Position numbers and translations under genes: made by a program. The notes under the pieces were generated by a model. The model saw only the letters and a list, made by a program, of their open reading frames with translations. It did no database searches and had not been told where the DNA came from. This document shows, piece by piece, positions 35,195 to 44,359 of a stretch of 64,000 bases of DNA; positions within the stretch are counted from its first letter, which is position 1; each line of letters starts with the position of its first letter. The DNA is from Streptomyces sp. NBC_00091 (GTDB taxonomy: Bacteria; Actinomycetota; Actinomycetes; Streptomycetales; Streptomycetaceae). The stretch is from the NCBI RefSeq assembly GCF_026343185.1, contig NZ_JAPEMA010000001.1, positions 248,001 to 312,000 of the forward strand, read 5' to 3'.

Positions 35195-35300
35195 TCTCAG
35201 CAATCCCGGCGTTTCCGCCGGAATGGTCCGTAACGGTGTCACCAGAGCGCGAGTTGCGTCCTGGTAGCCGGTTGACGGTCTCCCGTTTCCTTCCCTGCCC
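35195..35300 (-). ncRNA. Possible omega RNA (reRNA) of the IS607 TnpB
   Basis: Just after the tnpB stop the minus strand holds a perfect hairpin CCGGCG-GAAA-CGCCGG (35206-35221) with a GNRA tetraloop. TnpB omega RNAs start within the 3' end of tnpB and run through the right end of the element, so this stem is well placed to be part of the scaffold. Length and ends are guesses. Confidence 0.4.
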
Positions 35301-36696
35301 GGGGGCTGGGGATTGTGCCGCCTGCCCGCCCCGTCCCGGCCTTGCGGCGCGGGCGGGTGGTGCGGGTCTTGCGGTCGGCTCCACGGGGCTTCGACTCCGC
35401 CTTGGCGGGGTCCAGGTCTCCGGCCACTCCGGTACCTGTCGTGCGGGCCGCGAGGGCGACCAGGTTGTGTCCGGCGTTCGCGTCCCGGTCAAGGACGAGG
35501 CCGCAGTTGTCGCACTCGAAGACGCGCATGCTGAGGGGCAGCTTGGCTTTCACCACACCGCAGCGGGAGCAGGTCTTCGAGGAGGGATACCAGCGGTCGG
35601 CGACGACGAGTCGCGTGCCACGCCGCCGGGTCTTGTAGACAAGCTGGCGTCGGATCTCGGCGAACGCGGCATCCGCGACACGGCGGGACAGGCGCCGGTT
35701 GCGGCCCATTCCGGCGACGCCCAGGTCTTCGACGACGATCGTGCCGTACTCGGATGCGAGGCGGGTCGTCATCTTGTGGAGGGTGTCCTCGCGGAGGTTC
35801 GCGACCCGGTGATGGATCTTGTTCCGCGTCCGGTTGGCTTTCTCCCAGCGGCGGGAGGGCTGCTGCCCGGTGCGCCGGTCGGGACCCTGACGGCGGGAGA
35901 CGGCCCGGCTTGCACGGCGCAACTGTTTCTGTGCGCGGTCGAAGTGACGTGGGTTGGGTTCCTCGCCGAGGACACCGTCGCTGTCCGCGAGGACCGCGAG
36001 GGACTTGATGCCGAGGTCGATGCCGACCGCCGCGTCCGGACGGGCCACTTTCACCAGCTGGTGCTTCTGCTCGACCTGGAGGGACACGGACCAGCGGCCC
36101 CGCTCCAGACGCGCGGTCGCGGACAGGATCCGCATGTTCCCCGAGCCGATGAGGGCTCGCAGGTCGGCTCGATTCTCGTGGAGACGGACGGTGCCGATCC
36201 TGGGCAGGGTGACGTGCCGGCCGTCAGGCTCGATGCGGATCGTGCCGGTGGTGAACCGGCAGGTCAGGCGCGCTTTCCGTTTCGATTTGAAGCGGGGTAT
36301 GCCCACCTTTGGGCCCTTGCGTTTACCGTTCTTGGACTTCGCGTAGTTGTCGAACGCCGCTGAGGCGTTGGCCAGGCCCGTGTTGTACGCCTCTTTGGAG
36401 TTCTCCTCCCACCAGTCGGCGAAGCGCGGGTTGGTGCGCTTGTCCTCGTTGAACGCCTTCCGCAGCGAGGGCAGCGACCACGACCGCCACCCGGTGAGCT
36501 GGTCCTCGGGGATGCCGTACGACTGCTCGGCCTTGCGCTGCCACCACACGGCGGTGATGTACGCGACCGCCCAGTTGTACGCGGTCCGCGCGGCACCTCC
36601 GTGCGAGTGCAGGCGGCGGTTGGCCGTGGCGTTCGGGTCCAGCGCGAGCTTGTGCGCGAGGACGGTGAACCCCGGCCGCGGCTTGAACGTCTTCAT
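35239..36696 (-). CDS. tnpB: TnpB, RNA-guided nuclease of IS607
   Basis: 485 residues from ATG 36696, overlapping the tnpA stop. RuvC-I Asp is in AVGIDLGIKSLAVLAD, RuvC-II Glu in TIVVEDLGVAGM, and RuvC-III Asp in DRDANAGHN. The zinc ribbon CSRCG...CDNCG lies between II and III. All catalytic and zinc residues are present. A basic C-terminal tail of about 70 residues (PKAESKPRG, RKTRTTRPRRK) follows and may overlap omega RNA sequence. The family cuts DNA at sites matching the guide and favours retention of the element. Confidence 0.93.
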   Translation of the reverse strand: MKTFKPRPGFTVLAHKLALDPNATANRRLHSHGGAARTAYNWAVAYITAVWWQRKAEQSYGIPEDQLTGWRSWSLPSLRKAFNEDKRTNPRFADWWEENSKEAYNTGLANASAAFDNYAKSKNGKRKGPKVGIPRFKSKRKARLTCRFTTGTIRIEPDGRHVTLPRIGTVRLHENRADLRALIGSGNMRILSATARLERGRWSVSLQVEQKHQLVKVARPDAAVGIDLGIKSLAVLADSDGVLGEEPNPRHFDRAQKQLRRASRAVSRRQGPDRRTGQQPSRRWEKANRTRNKIHHRVANLREDTLHKMTTRLASEYGTIVVEDLGVAGMGRNRRLSRRVADAAFAEIRRQLVYKTRRRGTRLVVADRWYPSSKTCSRCGVVKAKLPLSMRVFECDNCGLVLDRDANAGHNLVALAARTTGTGVAGDLDPAKAESKPRGADRKTRTTRPRRKAGTGRAGGTIPSPRAGKETGDRQPATRTQLALW

Positions 36697-37271
36697 CCGG
36701 CCGTCTCCGGGCCGGTGGCGACGGCGATGGCCCGGGCGGCGCGATTCTTCGCGGAGCGGCGGCCGTACAGGCGCGCACACATCGAGGTCAGGACCTCGGT
36801 GATGTCCCGTACGAGGCCGTCGGCGGTCTCCGCCGGGTCAAGAACGACCAGGCGTCGCCCCGAGGCCGAGAGGGCGGCTTCGAGGTACTCGATGCCGAAC
36901 CGGGCGAGGCGGTCGCGGTGCTCGACCACGATCGTGCCCACACCCGGGTCGGCGAGCAGCCGGTGAAGTTTGCGGCGGCGCCCGTTCAAGCCGGAGCCGA
37001 CCTCCGTCACCACGTCAGCGACCATGAGGCCCTGGGCCGTTGCACCCTGAACGGTCCGGGCGACCTGGCGCTCCAAGTCCGCTTTCTGGTCACCGGACGA
37101 GACACGGCAGTACGCCACGACCCGCCCAGCGACCTGCGGGGCGGGCTCGGTCACGAGCCATGTACCGGACGGCGTCTGGACGACCGGGACCGGCATACGG
37201 CCCTCTTTCGCCCAGGTCCACGCGGTCTGGTAATGCACGCCGTTGCGCGCTGCCCACTCGGAAAGCTTCAC
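36693..37271 (-). CDS. tnpA: IS607-type serine recombinase TnpA
   Basis: 192 residues. The N-terminal MerR-like helix-turn-helix (MKLSEWAARNGVHYQTAWTW) is followed by a small serine-recombinase catalytic domain with the nucleophile in AYCRVSSGDQK, GLNGRRRKLHRLL, and EHRDRLARFGIEYLE. This order (DNA-binding domain first) is diagnostic of IS607. Length is normal. It should catalyse insertion with little target selectivity. Confidence 0.93.
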   Translation of the reverse strand: MKLSEWAARNGVHYQTAWTWAKEGRMPVPVVQTPSGTWLVTEPAPQVAGRVVAYCRVSSGDQKADLERQVARTVQGATAQGLMVADVVTEVGSGLNGRRRKLHRLLADPGVGTIVVEHRDRLARFGIEYLEAALSASGRRLVVLDPAETADGLVRDITEVLTSMCARLYGRRSAKNRAARAIAVATGPETAG

Positions 37272-37569
37272 GACGCCAGGCTATTCACTGAGGATATTGG
37301 ATATCCACTGAAAGAAATAGGAACTGCTGTTCAACCCCTCGTGACGGCCTCGGTCGATAGGGTCGGCCCATCCCGCGCCTGGGCCGATGGCCGGGCCCCA
37401 CCCCCGCCGGTTCCGCCGACCGGGCCGGGGTCGCCGCTGCGCGGAGCTGCTCCCCGCCCCGCCCGCCACGGTGCCGGCATCCGCGCCTCACGGCAGGGGC
37501 CCCGGGCCCGAGGTTTCGTGTGGGGGCGAAACTCTGGGAGTTGGCGGTAGCGCGTCGCAGACTCCCCGC
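37272..37569. promoter_or_regulatory. IS607 left end and MFS promoter region
   Basis: The first 50 bp are AT-rich and carry GGATAT-TG-GATATCC flanked by two CACTGA words (about 37285-37315), a likely tnpA promoter or recombinase-binding site. The remaining 230 bp lead to the MFS gene. No other gene seen. Confidence 0.45.
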
Positions 37570-38790
37570 ATGCCCCGCAGCTACCGCGCACTCGCCGTGC
37601 GCGTCCCCGAGTTCACCCCCTTCTTCGCCGCCGCCGCACTGCGCGTCGGGGCCTCCACCACCGGTGGCCTCGCCCTCGGGGTCCTGGTCTACGACCGGAC
37701 CCGCAGCCCCCTGCTCTCCGCCCTCGCCATGTTCGGCCCCTCCCTCGCCCAGGTGCTCGGCGCGACCCTGCTGATGGCCGCCGCCGACCGGCTGCCCCCG
37801 CGGGCCGCGCTCGGCGGGCTCGCCGCCCTCGCCGCCGCCGGGACGGCCCTGCTCGCCGTCCCCGGGCTCCCGCTGTGGGCGGTGTTCGCGGTGCTGCTCG
37901 GGCAGGGGCTCGCCGACTCCCTCGCCGGCGGGGTCCGCTACGGGCTGCTCACCGAGATCCTGCCGCCAGGCGACTACCTCCTCGGCCGCTCCCTCCTCGC
38001 CGTCGCCGCCGGCGTGACGCAGGTCGCCGGCTTCGCCGCCGGCGGGCTGCTCCTCGGCGCACTGTCCCCGCGCGGGGTCCTGCTGGTGTCCGCCGCGCTC
38101 GGGCTGGCCGCCGCGCTCACCACCCGGCTCGGGCTGCGCCGCCGCGCGCCCCGGGCCGCCGGCCGGCCGTCCCCCGCCGAAACCTGGCGCGTCAACGCCC
38201 TGTTGCTCTCCCACCCGGCCCGCCGGACCCTGTACCTCGCGCTGTGGGTGCCCAACGGGCTGATCGTGGGCTGCGAGTCGCTGTTCGTCCCCTACGACCC
38301 CGCGCACGCCGGGCTGCTCTTCGGCTGCGCCGCCGCCGGGATGCTCCTGGGGGACACCGTCGCGGGCCGCTGGCTGCCCGAGCGGCTGCGGATCCGGCTG
38401 GCGGCACCGCTGCGGCTGCTGCTGGCCGTCCCGTACCTGGTCTTCGTCCTGGAGCCGGGTCCCGTCGTCGCGACGGCCGCCGTGGCCCTGGCCTCCACCG
38501 GCTACGCGGCCGGGCTGCTGATGCAGGAGCGCCTCGTACCGCTGCTCCCCGAGGGCACGCAGGGGCAGGCCCTCGGGCTGCACTCGGCCGGGATGCTGAC
38601 GATGCAGGGGGTCTGCGCGGCGCTCGCCGGGGCGGTCGCCCAGTACACCTCGCCGGCGGTCGCGATCACCGCGCTGGCGGCCGCGTCGGTCGTGGTCACC
38701 CTGGCACTGGAGCCGGGGCTGCGCCCCAGTAAGCTGCGGGTCCATCCCGCGCATTCCCCTTCTCCCGTTCCCCGAGGTACCGCTCAGTGA
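37570..38790 (+). CDS. MFS transporter
   Basis: 406 residues with about 12 hydrophobic helices, for example FFAAAALRVGASTTGGLALG and LLGRSLLAVAAGVTQVAGFA. The start ATG 37570 is followed by the usual charged cap; no strong ribosome site is visible. Major facilitator family, probably an exporter. The TGA overlaps the GTG of cobL by 4 bp, which ties it to the cobalamin genes, yet substrate specificity cannot be told. Confidence 0.85.
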   Translation: MPRSYRALAVRVPEFTPFFAAAALRVGASTTGGLALGVLVYDRTRSPLLSALAMFGPSLAQVLGATLLMAAADRLPPRAALGGLAALAAAGTALLAVPGLPLWAVFAVLLGQGLADSLAGGVRYGLLTEILPPGDYLLGRSLLAVAAGVTQVAGFAAGGLLLGALSPRGVLLVSAALGLAAALTTRLGLRRRAPRAAGRPSPAETWRVNALLLSHPARRTLYLALWVPNGLIVGCESLFVPYDPAHAGLLFGCAAAGMLLGDTVAGRWLPERLRIRLAAPLRLLLAVPYLVFVLEPGPVVATAAVALASTGYAAGLLMQERLVPLLPEGTQGQALGLHSAGMLTMQGVCAALAGAVAQYTSPAVAITALAAASVVVTLALEPGLRPSKLRVHPAHSPSPVPRGTAQ

Positions 38791-40073
38791 GCTCCGCAGC
38801 GCCCCCCATCCCCGTGACGGTCGTCGGCCTCGGCGCCGACGGCTGGGCCGGGCTCACCGCCGCCGCGCGCTCCGCGCTGTCCGCGGCCGAGGTGCTGATC
38901 GGCGGCCCCCGGCAGCTGGACCTGCTGCCGCACCCGCTGTGCGCCGGGCTGCGGGTCGCCTGGCCGAGCCCGCTGCGCCCGGCCGTGCCGAAGCTGATGG
39001 CCGAGCACGCGGGGCGCCGCATCGCCGTACTGGCCAGCGGGGACCCCATGTTCTACGGGATCGGCCGCGCGCTCTGCGAGGAGCTGGGCGCGGACGCCCT
39101 GCGGGTGCACCCGCACCCCTCCTCCGTGTCGTACGCGTGCGCCCGCCTGGGCTGGCCGGTGGAGGACACCGAGGTGGTGACGGTGGTCGGCCGCCCGGTG
39201 GCGCGGCTCGCGGCCGCACTGCACGAGGGCCGGCGCGTCCTGGTGCTCAGCGCCGGAGCGGCGACCCCTAACGAGATCGCCGCTCTGCTTCGAGAGCGGG
39301 GCTTCGGCCCGAGCCGGATGCGGGTGCTCGAACAGCTGGGCTCCGAGCGCGAGGACACGTACGAGGGCACCGCGCGGCACTGGGACCACGCGCCGGGCGA
39401 CCCCCTCAACGTGGTCGCCGTCGACTGCCGCCGCGACCCGCAGGCGCCGGTCCCCCGGCTCGGCGCGACCCCCGGTCTGCCCGACGCCGCCTACGAGCAC
39501 GACGGCCAGCTCACCAAGCGGCACGTGCGCGCCGCGACCCTGTGCGCGCTCGCCCCGGCCCCCGGCGAGCTGCTGTGGGACATCGGCGGCGGCTCCGGCT
39601 CGATCGGGATCGAGTGGATGCGTACGCACCCGTCGTGCCGGGCGGTGGCGGTGGAGCGCGTCCCGGAGCGGGCCGCGCGCATCACCCGCAACGCGGCGGC
39701 GCTCGGCGTGCCGGGCCTGCGCGTGGTCGTCGGCGCGGCCCCCGGGGCCCTGGACGGACTCCCGGCCCCCGACGCGGTGTTCATCGGCGGCGGCCTGACC
39801 GCGCCCGGGCTGCTCGACGCGGCCTGGTCGGCGCTGGCACCCGGCGGCAGGCTGGTCGTCAACACCGTCACCCTGGAGTCGGAGGCGGTCCTCGCCGAGC
39901 GCTACCGGCGCCACGGCGGCGAGCTGGTGAAGCTGGCCGTCGCACACGCCGTGCCGGTCGGCGGTTTCACGGGCTGGCGGCAGGCGATGCCCGTCACCCA
40001 GTGGTCGGTCACGAAGACGGCAACGGCCACGAAGACGGCACCGGTCACGAAGACACAAGGAGATCCAGAATGA
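38787..40073 (+). CDS. cobL: Precorrin-6Y C5,15-methyltransferase (decarboxylating)
   Basis: 428 residues from GTG 38787. The N-terminal half is the CbiE methylase (VTVVGLGADGW, VLASGDPMFYGIGRAL) and the C-terminal half the CbiT-type methyltransferase/decarboxylase (LLWDIGGGSGSIGIEW, PDAVFIGGGL). It performs the two methylations and acetate-side-chain decarboxylation of aerobic cobalamin synthesis. The extreme C-terminus is a degenerate repeat (VTKTATATKT, APVTKTQGDPE) from a short tandem DNA repeat and is outside the fold. Overlaps cobM by ATGA. Confidence 0.95.
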   Translation: MSSAAPPIPVTVVGLGADGWAGLTAAARSALSAAEVLIGGPRQLDLLPHPLCAGLRVAWPSPLRPAVPKLMAEHAGRRIAVLASGDPMFYGIGRALCEELGADALRVHPHPSSVSYACARLGWPVEDTEVVTVVGRPVARLAAALHEGRRVLVLSAGAATPNEIAALLRERGFGPSRMRVLEQLGSEREDTYEGTARHWDHAPGDPLNVVAVDCRRDPQAPVPRLGATPGLPDAAYEHDGQLTKRHVRAATLCALAPAPGELLWDIGGGSGSIGIEWMRTHPSCRAVAVERVPERAARITRNAAALGVPGLRVVVGAAPGALDGLPAPDAVFIGGGLTAPGLLDAAWSALAPGGRLVVNTVTLESEAVLAERYRRHGGELVKLAVAHAVPVGGFTGWRQAMPVTQWSVTKTATATKTAPVTKTQGDPE

Positions 40074-40819
40074 CCGTGTACTTCATCGGCGCGGGCCCCG
40101 GCGCCGCCGACCTGATCACGGTGCGCGGTGCCCGGACCCTGGCCGCCGCGCCCGTCTGCCTCTACGCGGGCAGCCTGGTCCCGCGCGAGCTGCTCGCCGA
40201 GTGCCCGGCGGACGCCCGGCTGGTCGACACCTCGCAGCTGAACCTGGACGAGATCATCGCCGAGTTCGTACGGGCCCACGAGGCGGGCCAGGACGTGGCG
40301 CGGCTGCACTCGGGCGACCCGTCGATCTTCAGCGCGGTGGCCGAGCAGATGCGGCGCCTGGACGCGGCCGGCATCCCGTACGAGGTCGTCCCGGGCGTTC
40401 CGGCCTTCGCCGCGGCGGCGGCCGCCCTCAAGCGGGAGCTGACCGTCCCCACCGTCGGCCAGACCGTGATCCTGACCCGGATCGCCCAGCAGGCCACCCC
40501 GATGCCGCCCGGCGAGGACCTGGCCACGCTCGGCCGCAGCGGTGCGCTGCTGGTGCTGCACCTGGCCACCCGGTACGTCGACCGGGTCGTGGACGAACTG
40601 CTGCCGCACTACGGGGCCGAGTGCCCGGTGGCGGTGGTGGCGATGGCCAGCCGCCCCGACGAGCTGATCCTGCGCGGGACCCTGTCCGACATCGCGGCGC
40701 AGGTGAAGGAGGCGGGGCTGGTGCGCACCGCCGTCATCGTGGTGGGCCGGACGCTGGGCGCGGAGCAGTTCCGCGACAGCCACCTGTACTCGCCCGAGCG
40801 CGACCGGCATGCCTGCTGA
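40070..40819 (+). CDS. cobM: Precorrin-4 C11-methyltransferase
   Basis: 249 residues; AAGGAG precedes ATG 40070. Tetrapyrrole methylase fold: VYFIGAGPGAADLITVRG at the start, RLHSGDPSIFSAVAEQ and EVVPGVPAFAAAAAAL in the middle. SAM-dependent C11 methylation of precorrin-4. The TGA lies 11 bp inside cobK. Confidence 0.95.
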   Translation: MTVYFIGAGPGAADLITVRGARTLAAAPVCLYAGSLVPRELLAECPADARLVDTSQLNLDEIIAEFVRAHEAGQDVARLHSGDPSIFSAVAEQMRRLDAAGIPYEVVPGVPAFAAAAAALKRELTVPTVGQTVILTRIAQQATPMPPGEDLATLGRSGALLVLHLATRYVDRVVDELLPHYGAECPVAVVAMASRPDELILRGTLSDIAAQVKEAGLVRTAVIVVGRTLGAEQFRDSHLYSPERDRHAC

Positions 40820-41609
40820 ACCGGCCCCCCGCCCCGCGCACCATGTCCTGATCCTGGGCGGTACGACGGAGGCCCGTCGGCTGGCGGAGGCGCTGGCGCG
40901 CGGGACCTCGTACCGGGTGACGACCTCGCTCGCGGGCCGGGTCTCCGCCCCGGTGCTTCCGCCGGGCGAGACCCGGATCGGCGGCTTCGGCGGCGTCGAG
41001 GGCCTGGCCGGCTGGATCGCGGGGCACGGCGTCACGCACGTCGTCGACGCCACCCACCCCTTCGCGGAGCGGATGAGCTTCAACGCGGCGCGGGCGCAGG
41101 ACCTCACGGGTGTCCCGCTGCTGGCGCTGCGCCGTCCGGGCTGGACGCCCGGGCCCGGCGACGACTGGACCTTCGCGGACTCGCTCGCCGACGCCGCCGC
41201 CGTGCTGCCCTCGCTCGGCGGGCGGGCGTTCCTGACCACGGGCCGGATGGGGCTGCACGCCTTCGCGCACCTCACCGACACCTGGTTCCTGGTGCGTTCG
41301 GTGGACCCTCCGGCCGCGCCGATGCCGCCGCGCATGGAGATCCTGCTGGCGCGCGGTCCGTTCGGGGCGGCCGAGGAGCGGGAGTTGCTGGCCCGCCACC
41401 GGATCGACGTGCTGGTCACGAAGGACAGCGGCGGCGAGGCGACGGCCCCCAAGCTCACCGCCGCCCGCGAGGCCGGGATCCCGGTCCTGGTGGTACGCCG
41501 CCCCGCGGTGCCGGCGCGCGTGGCGCGGACCGGCTCGGTGGAGGCGGTCCTCAGCTGGCTCCGCGACGGCGACTGCGGCGACGACGACGGCCCCGGCGAC
41601 GGCCGCTGA
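40809..41609 (+). CDS. cobK: Precorrin-6A reductase
   Basis: 266 residues, overlapping cobM by 11 bp. HHVLILGGTTEARRLAEAL opens the Rossmann-like half, and VVDATHPFAERMSFNA and VTKDSGGEATAPKLTAA are family signatures. NADPH-dependent reduction of precorrin-6A between CobM and CobL steps. The C-terminal Asp/Gly-rich tail is not part of the fold. Confidence 0.95.
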   Translation: MPAEPAPRPAHHVLILGGTTEARRLAEALARGTSYRVTTSLAGRVSAPVLPPGETRIGGFGGVEGLAGWIAGHGVTHVVDATHPFAERMSFNAARAQDLTGVPLLALRRPGWTPGPGDDWTFADSLADAAAVLPSLGGRAFLTTGRMGLHAFAHLTDTWFLVRSVDPPAAPMPPRMEILLARGPFGAAEERELLARHRIDVLVTKDSGGEATAPKLTAAREAGIPVLVVRRPAVPARVARTGSVEAVLSWLRDGDCGDDDGPGDGR

Positions 41610-41637
41610 CGCCCGCCGCACCCTCTACGCTGAGGGA

Positions 41638-42150
41638 ATGCGGATACGTCACTCCCTCGTCCTGATCCTCGCCGCCGCGACGCTCGTCACCGGGTGCGGC
41701 AGCGGCGGGCAAGAAGCGACGCCCCGGATGTGGGAGCCCGACGACGCCCTCCAGCGGGCCGACAAGGGCCTGGGCAAGGGCGTCGGCGACGGCCGCGTGA
41801 CGATGCGGGGCACCAGTTTCCTCGCCTCCGGCCTGGACAAGACCCTGGAGGCCGGCGGGGAGGGCCCGTACCGCTTCGACATCGCCTGCGACAGCGAGGA
41901 CAGCCCCCGGGTCACCCTGGTCCTGTCCCGGGAGGGCGGCTCCGGGGAGCGTTCCTTCGACGTGGCCTGCGGCACGGTCGGGGAGGTCACCCGGCTGAAC
42001 TTCCCGGCCGGTGCGGCCCTGAGCGCGCACATCGAGCCCGCACCGCAGGACGACTCGCCCCCGGCCGGGGTGCTGTCGTGGCAACTGCTCACCCTCGACC
42101 CCGCCTCCGTGCAGGGCTGCCCCGACGCCCTGGCGGGCTGCCCGAGTTGA
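41638..42150 (+). CDS. Small hypothetical lipoprotein
   Basis: 170 residues with TGAGGGA before the ATG. The signal sequence MRIRHSLVLILAAATLVTGC has a clear lipobox (VTGC, Cys20). The mature part contains four Cys (DIACDSED, DVACGTVG, VQGCPDALAGC) and is beta-rich. It lies 28 bp after cobK and may be cotranscribed, but nothing connects it with cobalamin. Family not recognised. Confidence 0.8.
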   Translation: MRIRHSLVLILAAATLVTGCGSGGQEATPRMWEPDDALQRADKGLGKGVGDGRVTMRGTSFLASGLDKTLEAGGEGPYRFDIACDSEDSPRVTLVLSREGGSGERSFDVACGTVGEVTRLNFPAGAALSAHIEPAPQDDSPPAGVLSWQLLTLDPASVQGCPDALAGCPS

Positions 42151-42158
42151 GCCGGCGG

Positions 42159-42190
42159 CGCGGCCCGGTCGGCTAACCTCCCGGGCCGCG
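42159..42190. terminator. Hairpin between convergent genes
   Basis: CGCGGCCCGG (42159-42168) pairs perfectly with CCGGGCCGCG (42181-42190), 12-nt loop. It lies between the stop of the lipoprotein gene and the stop of cobIJ. Confidence 0.75.
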
Positions 42191-42199
42191 GCGCCCGGA

Positions 42200-43711
42200 T
42201 CACGGGTAGCGGCGCGGCGTCCACGTCACCCGCGAGCCGTCGGGCCGCTCGGTGACCTGGGTCTGCGAGGAGCCGATCAGCAGGATGGTGCGCATGTCCA
42301 CCTCGGCCGGCTCCAGTTCGCCCAGCGTCACGATGCGCACCGTCTGCTCCGGGCCGCCCACGTCCCGCGCGACGACCACCGGGGTCTGCGGGGCGCGCAG
42401 CTCCAGCAGCAGCTCCCGGGCCTTGGCCACCTGCCAGTTGCGGCTGCGCGAGCCCGGGTTGTACAGCGCGAGCACCAGGTCGGCGGCGGCCGCCGCGCGC
42501 AGCCGCTCCGCGATGACCTCCCAGGGCTTGAGCCGGTCGGAGAGCGAGAGGGTGGCGTAGTCGTGGCCCAGCGGGGCCCCGGCCGCGGCGGCCGCCGCGT
42601 TGGCGGCGGTCACTCCCGGCAGCACCCGTACGGGCACGTCCGCGTAGGGGGCCTGCCCGGCCACCTCCAGGACGGCGGTGGCCATGGCGAAGACCCCGGG
42701 GTCGCCGCCGGAGACCACGGCCACCCGCTTGCCGCGCCGGGCGAGGTCGAGGGCGAACTCGGCGCGCTCGGACTCCACCTTGTTGTCGGAGCCGTGCCGG
42801 ATCTGGCCCGGCTTGACCGGGATCCGGTCCAGGTAGGTGGTGTAGCCGACGAGGACCTCCGCGTCGGCCAGCGCCCGCCGGGTCTCGGCGGTCAGCCACA
42901 GCGGCCCGGCCGGTCCGGTGCCGACGACGGCGACCTCGCCGGGGCCGGACGGCACGCTGCCCGGGTTGCCTATCCGGCTGGGCACGACGGCGACGGCGAA
43001 GTACGGGACGCTGTCCGGGTCGGTCTCCGCCAGGACCCCGGTCCGCTCGCCGGCCATGGTGGCGCGCTCGACGTAGCGGGCCTCGGCGAGCCGGCCGCTG
43101 TTCTCCATGGCCCGCCGGACGGCGGGGAAGGTGCGCCCGAGCTTCATCACGACCGCCGAGTCGGTGGCGGCGAGACGGGCCGTCAGCTCCTCCTCGGGCA
43201 GGGTGCCGGGCAGGATCGTCAGCACCTCCTCGCCCTCCACGAGCGGGGTGCCGAGCCGGGCGGCGGCGGCGCTCACGGAGGTGACGCCGGGGATCACCTC
43301 GGCCTCGTAGCGGTCCGCGAGGCGCTTGTGCATGTGCATGTACGAGCCGTAGAAGAGCGGGTCGCCCTCCGCGAGCACGGCGACGGTGCGGCCGGCGTCC
43401 AGGTGCGCGGCCAGGCGGGCGGCGGAGGCCTCGTAGAACTCCTCCATCGCGCCCTGGTAGCCGCCGGGGTGATCGGTGGTCTCGGTGGTGACCGGGTAGA
43501 CCAGCGGCTCTTCGACGTGGTCGGAGCGCAGGTGCTTGGCGGCGATCGAGCGCGCGATGGAACGGCCGTGGCGGGCGCTGTGGTAGGCGACGACGTCCGC
43601 CTCGGCGATCACCTCGACGGCCCGCAGGGTCATCAGGGAGGGGTCGCCGGGCCCGAGGCCCACCCCGTACAGCTTGCCCTTCGCCGTCTCGCCGGTCTGA
43701 CGGGTGCTCAT
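42200..43711 (-). CDS. cobIJ: Fused precorrin-2 C20- / precorrin-3B C17-methyltransferase
   Basis: 503 residues from ATG 43711 (ATGA overlap with cobH). Residues 1-245 are CobI (KLYGVGLGPGDPSLMTLRAV, VLAEGDPLFYGSYMHM); residues 255-500 are CobJ (VAVVGTGPAGPLWLTAETR, VVSGGDPGVFAMATAV). Such CobI-CobJ fusions are normal in actinobacteria. It provides the second SAM methylation and, after CobG, ring contraction. Confidence 0.95.
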   Translation of the reverse strand: MSTRQTGETAKGKLYGVGLGPGDPSLMTLRAVEVIAEADVVAYHSARHGRSIARSIAAKHLRSDHVEEPLVYPVTTETTDHPGGYQGAMEEFYEASAARLAAHLDAGRTVAVLAEGDPLFYGSYMHMHKRLADRYEAEVIPGVTSVSAAAARLGTPLVEGEEVLTILPGTLPEEELTARLAATDSAVVMKLGRTFPAVRRAMENSGRLAEARYVERATMAGERTGVLAETDPDSVPYFAVAVVPSRIGNPGSVPSGPGEVAVVGTGPAGPLWLTAETRRALADAEVLVGYTTYLDRIPVKPGQIRHGSDNKVESERAEFALDLARRGKRVAVVSGGDPGVFAMATAVLEVAGQAPYADVPVRVLPGVTAANAAAAAAGAPLGHDYATLSLSDRLKPWEVIAERLRAAAAADLVLALYNPGSRSRNWQVAKARELLLELRAPQTPVVVARDVGGPEQTVRIVTLGELEPAEVDMRTILLIGSSQTQVTERPDGSRVTWTPRRYP

Positions 43712-44355
43712 TCTTCCTCGCTCGCGATCGCGTTGACGGCGGCGGCGGCGATGGCGCTGCCGCCGCGCCGGCCCCGCACGATCAGGTGCTCGAGGCCCGA
43801 GGGGTGGGCGGCGAGGGCGTCCTTGGACTCGGCGGCGCCGATGAAGCCCACGGGTACGCCGATGACGGCGGCGGGGCGCGGGGCGCCCTCCTCGATCATC
43901 TCCAGCAGCCGGAACAGCGCGGTCGGCGCGTTGCCGACGGCGATCACGGAGCCCTCCAGCAGGCCCCGGTCGCGCCAGACCTCGAGGGCGGCGGCGCTGC
44001 GCGTGGTGCCCATCTTCGCGGCGAGTGCGGGCACGGCCGGGTCGGAGAGGGTGCAGATGACCTCGTTGCCGGCGGGCAGCCGCTTGCGGGTGACGCCGCT
44101 GGCGACCATCTGTACGTCGCACAGGATCGGCGCACCGGCGTGCAGGGCGGCGCGGGCCCGCAGGACGACGTCGGGGGTGTAGCCGAGGTCCTGGGGGAGG
44201 TCGGTCATGCCACAGGCGTGAATCATGCGCACCGCGACCTGGGCGACCGAGGCGGGCAGCCCGGAGAGGTCCGCCTCGGCGCGGATCGTGGCAAAGGACT
44301 GGCGGTAGATCGCGGCGCCGTCCTTCTCGTACTCAAACACGGTGTACTCGCTCAT
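43708..44355 (-). CDS. cobH: Precorrin-8X methylmutase
   Basis: 215 residues from ATG 44355. EADLSGLPASVAQVAVRMIH contains the catalytic His, and PILCDVQMVASG and VGNAPTALFRLLEMI are family signatures. It isomerises precorrin-8X to hydrogenobyrinate. Lies 4 bp after cobG and overlaps cobIJ. Confidence 0.95.
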   Translation of the reverse strand: MSEYTVFEYEKDGAAIYRQSFATIRAEADLSGLPASVAQVAVRMIHACGMTDLPQDLGYTPDVVLRARAALHAGAPILCDVQMVASGVTRKRLPAGNEVICTLSDPAVPALAAKMGTTRSAAALEVWRDRGLLEGSVIAVGNAPTALFRLLEMIEEGAPRPAAVIGVPVGFIGAAESKDALAAHPSGLEHLIVRGRRGGSAIAAAAVNAIASEEE

Positions 44356-44359
44356 TTCT

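Larger units (their letters stand above)
35195..37320 (-). mobile_element. IS607-family element (serine recombinase + TnpB)
   Basis: The two genes overlap by ATGA and both look intact, so the element may be active. IS607 elements lack inverted repeats, so the ends cannot be read directly. The left end is near the repeat at 37285-37315 and the right end near the hairpin at 35206. Confidence 0.75.
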
